A stretch of DNA of 64,000 bases, taken from the NCBI GenBank assembly GCA_937980205.1, contig CALJKW010000055.1, positions 496,001 through 560,000 of the forward strand, in the 5' to 3' direction. A program made the position numbers and the translations under genes. The notes beneath the pieces were generated by a model. That model did not search any database. It was not told the origin of the DNA and was given only the letters and a program-made list of their open reading frames with translations. Of the stretch, positions 61,125 through 64,000 are shown in pieces (position 1 is the stretch's first letter; the number at the start of each line of letters is the position of its first letter). This DNA is from an uncultured Myxococcales bacterium. GTDB lineage: Bacteria; Myxococcota; Myxococcia; Myxococcales; Myxococcaceae.

Positions 61125-61637
61125 TCACTCTACGCGCTGGTAGATCGAGACGATGGTGTCACCGAACTTGCGCTGATCGCTGAAGCCCGGCGGCGCCGCC
61201 TCGCGCTTGCCGTGCTCGATCACGACCGTCTTCGCGAGGGGCTTCAAGGCCTCGAGCACCTCGGCGGCGACCTCCATCGCGTACGGAGGATCTGCGAACG
61301 CGAGATCGAACTGCTCGCCGCGCTTCGCCAGCACGTCGAGCGCGCGCGCCGCCGGCAGCTCGAGCAGCTCGACCTGAAACCCCAAAGCCTGGGCATTCTT
61401 GCGAACCCACCTCAGGTCCGTGTCGACCGCGGTGAGGTGCACGGCGCCCCGGGACAGCGCCTCGAACCCCAGCGCGCCGGTGCCCGCAAAGAGATCGAGA
61501 ACGCGACACCCGTCCAACCATTGGCCAAGGACGTTGAAGATCGTCTCCCGGACGCGATCAGCGGTCGGCCGAACGCCCTTAGCGTTTCCGGGGCCTTGCA
61601 GCGGTCTGCCCTTGGCTGAGCCTGCGATGATTCGCAT
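61125..61637 (-). CDS. rsmD: 16S rRNA (guanine966-N2)-methyltransferase
   Basis: This 170-residue SAM-dependent enzyme methylates G966 of 16S rRNA. The start MRIIAGSAKGRPL and TADRVRETIFNVL are typical. The SAM-binding motif is VLDLFAGTGALGFEALSRGA, and the catalytic motif is ADPPYA. Length fits RsmD. It is often found near coaD, as here, although an amidohydrolase and a repeat lie between. Confidence 0.93.
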   Translation of the reverse strand: MRIIAGSAKGRPLQGPGNAKGVRPTADRVRETIFNVLGQWLDGCRVLDLFAGTGALGFEALSRGAVHLTAVDTDLRWVRKNAQALGFQVELLELPAARALDVLAKRGEQFDLAFADPPYAMEVAAEVLEALKPLAKTVVIEHGKREAAPPGFSDQRKFGDTIVSIYQRVE

Positions 61638-61708
61638 CAGGTCACCCCGCCCTTCGCAATGGCCGGACGAAGCGTGTAGTTTTCGGACACTTCCAGGGAG
61701 CCACCTGC

Positions 61709-63313
61709 ATGGATTTCGAGCGGTACCAGAACCTCCACACCATCATCATGCTCCGCGACGTCCTGCGGAAGTGGTGGAGGTCGGAGCTCACGTTCGCGGA
61801 CCGCGAAGGCAACGTGCTCGATTGGCAGAAGGGCGACATCGTCCCACCGCCGAACGACTTCTGCCGGCTCGCGCTGTTCAGCAAGGAAGGCTTCCGCCGC
61901 TGCACGACCTCGGTGCGCGTGCTGCACGAGAAGTTCAAGGAGACGAAGAAGCTGCGCCGCAGCCAGTTCCACGACTGCCACATGGGCTTCTCCATCGTCG
62001 GCGCGCCGCTCTACATCAACAACGACTACGAGGGCATGTTGTTCGTCGAGGGCTTCACCCGCCAGGAGGTCTCGACGCACGAGGCCGAGATCATCAAGAA
62101 CAAGATCCGCGAGGTGAACAACGGCGCGACCGATCTCGAGCGCGCGATCGAGCGCATTCCGCTGATGGGGCTGTCCGAGGTCGAGAAGATCTCCGACCTG
62201 CTCGAGTTCGGAGTGAACGAGATCGCCAACTACGAGGCCGAGCTCACCAAGAAGGACGCGACCATTCAGTCGCTGTCGAGCGAGCTCACCGACCGCTACA
62301 AGTTCGAGAACATCGTCGGCAAGTCGGGGCCGATGATCGAGGTGTTCCGGCTGCTCGAGAAGGTCTGCAACTCCGACTCGACCGTGCTCATCAACGGAGA
62401 GTCCGGCACCGGCAAAGAGCTCGTCGCCCGCGCCATCCACTACAACGGGCCGCGCAAGGACAAGCCGTTCGTCGTGCAGAACTGCAGCGCGTTCAACGAC
62501 AACCTGCTCGAGAGCGCGCTGTTCGGCCACGTGAAGGGCTCGTTCACCGGAGCGCTGCGCGACAAGAAGGGCCTGTTCGAGGTCGCCGACCAGGGCACGT
62601 TCTTCCTCGACGAGGTCGGCGACATGTCGCCGGCGCTGCAGGTGAAGCTCTTGCGCGTGCTGCAGGAGGGCACCTTCATTCCCGTCGGCGGCACCCACGG
62701 CCGCGAGGTCGACGTGCGCGTCATCGCCGCGACCCACAAGGACCTCGGCGAGATGGTGAAGAAGGGAGAGTTCCGCGAGGACCTCTACTACCGCATCAAC
62801 GTGATCCGGATTCAGGTGCCTCCGCTGCGCGAGCGGCGCGACGACCTGCCGATCCTCATCGACCACTTCATGCGCAAGCACCGCCGCGACGGGCAGCGGG
62901 CGCGCGCGCTGGCTTCCGACGCGCTGCAGGTGCTGCAGGCGTACCACTGGCCGGGCAACATCCGAGAGCTCGAGAACGAGATCGAGCGCCTGCTCGTGCT
63001 CGGAGGAGATCAAGACGTCATCCCCGGCGACCTCATCTCGTCGCGCATCCGCGACGCCGTCTCGCCGACGAGCGGCGCGGCCTTCACCGGCAGCGCGAAG
63101 TCGAACCTCGTGCTCGCGGGCAAGCTGAACGACGCCGTCGAGGCGCTCGAGAGAGAGATGATCTCGCAGGGCCTTCAGCGCACGCGGCACAACAAGAGCC
63201 GGCTGTCGCGCGAACTGGGCATCTCGCGCTCGAACCTGATCCTGAAGATCGCGAAGTACGGGCTCGAGCGGCCGGGAATGGCCGAGCCGGAGGACGAAGA
63301 AGTGCTCGCGTGA
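61709..63313 (+). CDS. Sigma-54-dependent activator with PocR sensor domain
   Basis: The protein has 534 residues. The N-terminal PocR-like ligand domain (about 25-120) carries Cys52, Cys65 and Cys90 with the HDCHMGFS segment. A helix follows, then the AAA+ domain (about 200-430): Walker A GESGTGKE (230-237), the sigma-54 contact loop as GSFTGA (277-282) instead of GAFTGA, Walker B FFLDE (298-302). The Fis-type HTH is near 485-510 (RTRHNKSRLSRELGISRSNL). It should drive transcription from sigma-54 promoters. No receiver domain is present, so activity is set by a ligand or redox state. Target unknown. Confidence 0.9.
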   Translation: MDFERYQNLHTIIMLRDVLRKWWRSELTFADREGNVLDWQKGDIVPPPNDFCRLALFSKEGFRRCTTSVRVLHEKFKETKKLRRSQFHDCHMGFSIVGAPLYINNDYEGMLFVEGFTRQEVSTHEAEIIKNKIREVNNGATDLERAIERIPLMGLSEVEKISDLLEFGVNEIANYEAELTKKDATIQSLSSELTDRYKFENIVGKSGPMIEVFRLLEKVCNSDSTVLINGESGTGKELVARAIHYNGPRKDKPFVVQNCSAFNDNLLESALFGHVKGSFTGALRDKKGLFEVADQGTFFLDEVGDMSPALQVKLLRVLQEGTFIPVGGTHGREVDVRVIAATHKDLGEMVKKGEFREDLYYRINVIRIQVPPLRERRDDLPILIDHFMRKHRRDGQRARALASDALQVLQAYHWPGNIRELENEIERLLVLGGDQDVIPGDLISSRIRDAVSPTSGAAFTGSAKSNLVLAGKLNDAVEALEREMISQGLQRTRHNKSRLSRELGISRSNLILKIAKYGLERPGMAEPEDEEVLA

Positions 63314-63317
63314 CGCT

Positions 63318-63674
63318 TCAGCGCGTCAGGTAGAGGTAGACGCCGGCGAAGCCGATCATGAAGCCGGCGGCTTCGGCGATCGCGTACCGCTCGAGCGTGG
63401 CGAGGTCGCGCCCGTTCAGCTGGGCCCGGCCGGCGCGAATCTTTCGAAACGCGACGGTCGACGCGTTCACCCAGAGAAGCGCGATGCACAGCTGCAGCCC
63501 GAGCTTGGCGTGGCCGTAGTGGCGGATGCCGAAGTAGAGCGCCACCGCGGCGGCGATCACCGCGAGGTGCAGCGGGCCGCGCCGAAACTCACCGGCCCCG
63601 GCGACGTCGAGCGATCGGTTGCCGGCCACGAGGCCCCCGACCGCGACGAGAACGAGCGCGACGCTCTCCTGCAC
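63318..63674 (-). CDS. Four-helix membrane protein, unknown function
   Basis: This 118-residue protein starts at GTG 63674 (VQESVALVLVAV). Four hydrophobic segments lie at about 4-20, 30-50, 54-72 and 95-115, separated by a short basic loop. It resembles small unclassified integral membrane proteins. The start is fixed by the divergent gene 36 bases away. No family recognised. Confidence 0.65.
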   Translation of the reverse strand: MQESVALVLVAVGGLVAGNRSLDVAGAGEFRRGPLHLAVIAAAVALYFGIRHYGHAKLGLQLCIALLWVNASTVAFRKIRAGRAQLNGRDLATLERYAIAEAAGFMIGFAGVYLYLTR

Positions 63675-63710
63675 GCGCGAAGTGTACCGCGGAGCGGGTA
63701 CGCTGCCCGG

Positions 63711-63974
63711 GTGCAATTCGCCATCGCAGTCGTCGGTCTCGGCGCGGCTGCCGCCTGGCTGTCTGCGGTGGTGTCCTGCGTCGGCATGGTGAAGCACCGC
63801 GCGCCCGGCGTCTCCGTCGGGTACCTGCTCACCCACGGCATCGCGTTCTTCACCGGGTCGAGCTTCACGGCAGAGGCGGCGCCCCACCGGCGCCGCTTCC
63901 TCGCGTCGGCGGCGATCTTCTTCACGTGCCTGATCGCGCTCGGCGTGATCGGCGCTACGATCTCCCGCACGTGA
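63711..63974 (+). CDS. Small membrane protein
   Basis: This 87-residue protein starts at GTG 63711. It has two or three transmembrane segments (about 3-24, 37-50, 65-83) with a short basic loop between them. It is divergent from the four-helix protein, and its stop overlaps the next gene's GTG (GTGA). No family recognised. Confidence 0.6.
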   Translation: MQFAIAVVGLGAAAAWLSAVVSCVGMVKHRAPGVSVGYLLTHGIAFFTGSSFTAEAAPHRRRFLASAAIFFTCLIALGVIGATISRT

Positions 63975-64000
63975 GCACCTACTTCCGCCAGGACTTCTTC
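63971..64000 (+). CDS. N-terminal fragment of next gene
   Basis: A GTG at 63971 overlaps the previous stop (GTGA) and opens a frame (MSTYFRQDFF) that runs off the window. Nothing more can be said about its product. Confidence 0.5.
   Translation, partial: MSTYFRQDFF

Overview
The window looks like a chromosomal segment of a high-GC (roughly 68-70 percent by eye) Gram-negative bacterium, most likely a myxobacterium or close relative (Myxococcota). The reasons are the many lipoproteins with Asp-Ala-Gly repeats, FHA-domain and zinc-ribbon proteins, a giant TPR protein, a sigma-54 activator, hybrid histidine kinases, a short DnaK homologue and dense GTGA/ATGA-coupled operons. It carries no phage, no complete insertion sequence and no CRISPR array. 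Several REP-like inverted repeats sit at gene ends. The two tRNA genes are tRNA-Arg(CCT) and tRNA-Val(CAC).

Layout. 1-10.9 kb: a LysM plus phage-type lysozyme protein, a SPOR protein, SppA, a RanBP2-type zinc-finger membrane protein, lipoproteins, mnmA, a CCA-adding-enzyme family gene, a BASS-like transporter and tRNA-Arg. 10.9-19.5 kb: a MICAL-like flavoprotein operon, a GFA-family protein, a ferritin-like lipoprotein, tRNA-Val, a DnaK homologue and a type IB topoisomerase. 19.6-32 kb: an SpmA-SpmB fusion, a HEAT/TPR protein, an NlpC/P60-like lipoprotein, lysC-comEA-zinc-ribbon/FG-repeat operon, hutH with two coupled small genes, and a 2-hydroxyacid dehydrogenase. 32-37 kb: a 1672-residue TPR protein ending at a 29-bp perfect inverted repeat. 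37-48 kb: one long leftward run, greA-recG-zinc ribbon-membrane protein-cinA, then six tightly coupled genes. 48-64 kb: tandem FHA genes, an MFS transporter, a copper monooxygenase-like protein, carB, aspartate aminotransferase-coaD, an amidohydrolase, rsmD, a PocR/sigma-54 regulator and small membrane proteins.

The most striking locus is 37188-43291. It encodes, in transcription order, a biliverdin-forming heme oxygenase, a stand-alone cobalamin-binding protein with the W-x9-E-H signature of CarH-type photoreceptors, a helical protein with a phycobiliprotein-like C-x-R motif, a ferredoxin-dependent bilin reductase of the PcyA/HY2 family, and two hybrid histidine kinases. Four of the five junctions overlap and the fifth is 4 bp. 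The window shows no photosynthesis gene and no phytochrome (GAF-PHY) domain. I infer a complete route from heme to a reduced bilin, coupled to a B12-based sensor and phosphorelay kinases. Bilin reductases and associated globins have been reported from other non-photosynthetic bacteria, so the enzymes are not wholly new. The combination with a CarH-like B12 domain and two kinases is what deserves attention.

The remaining genes are mostly housekeeping (tRNA modification and maturation, pyrimidine/arginine precursor, CoA and lysine-family biosynthesis, replication-fork repair, transcript cleavage) interleaved with envelope proteins of unknown role.
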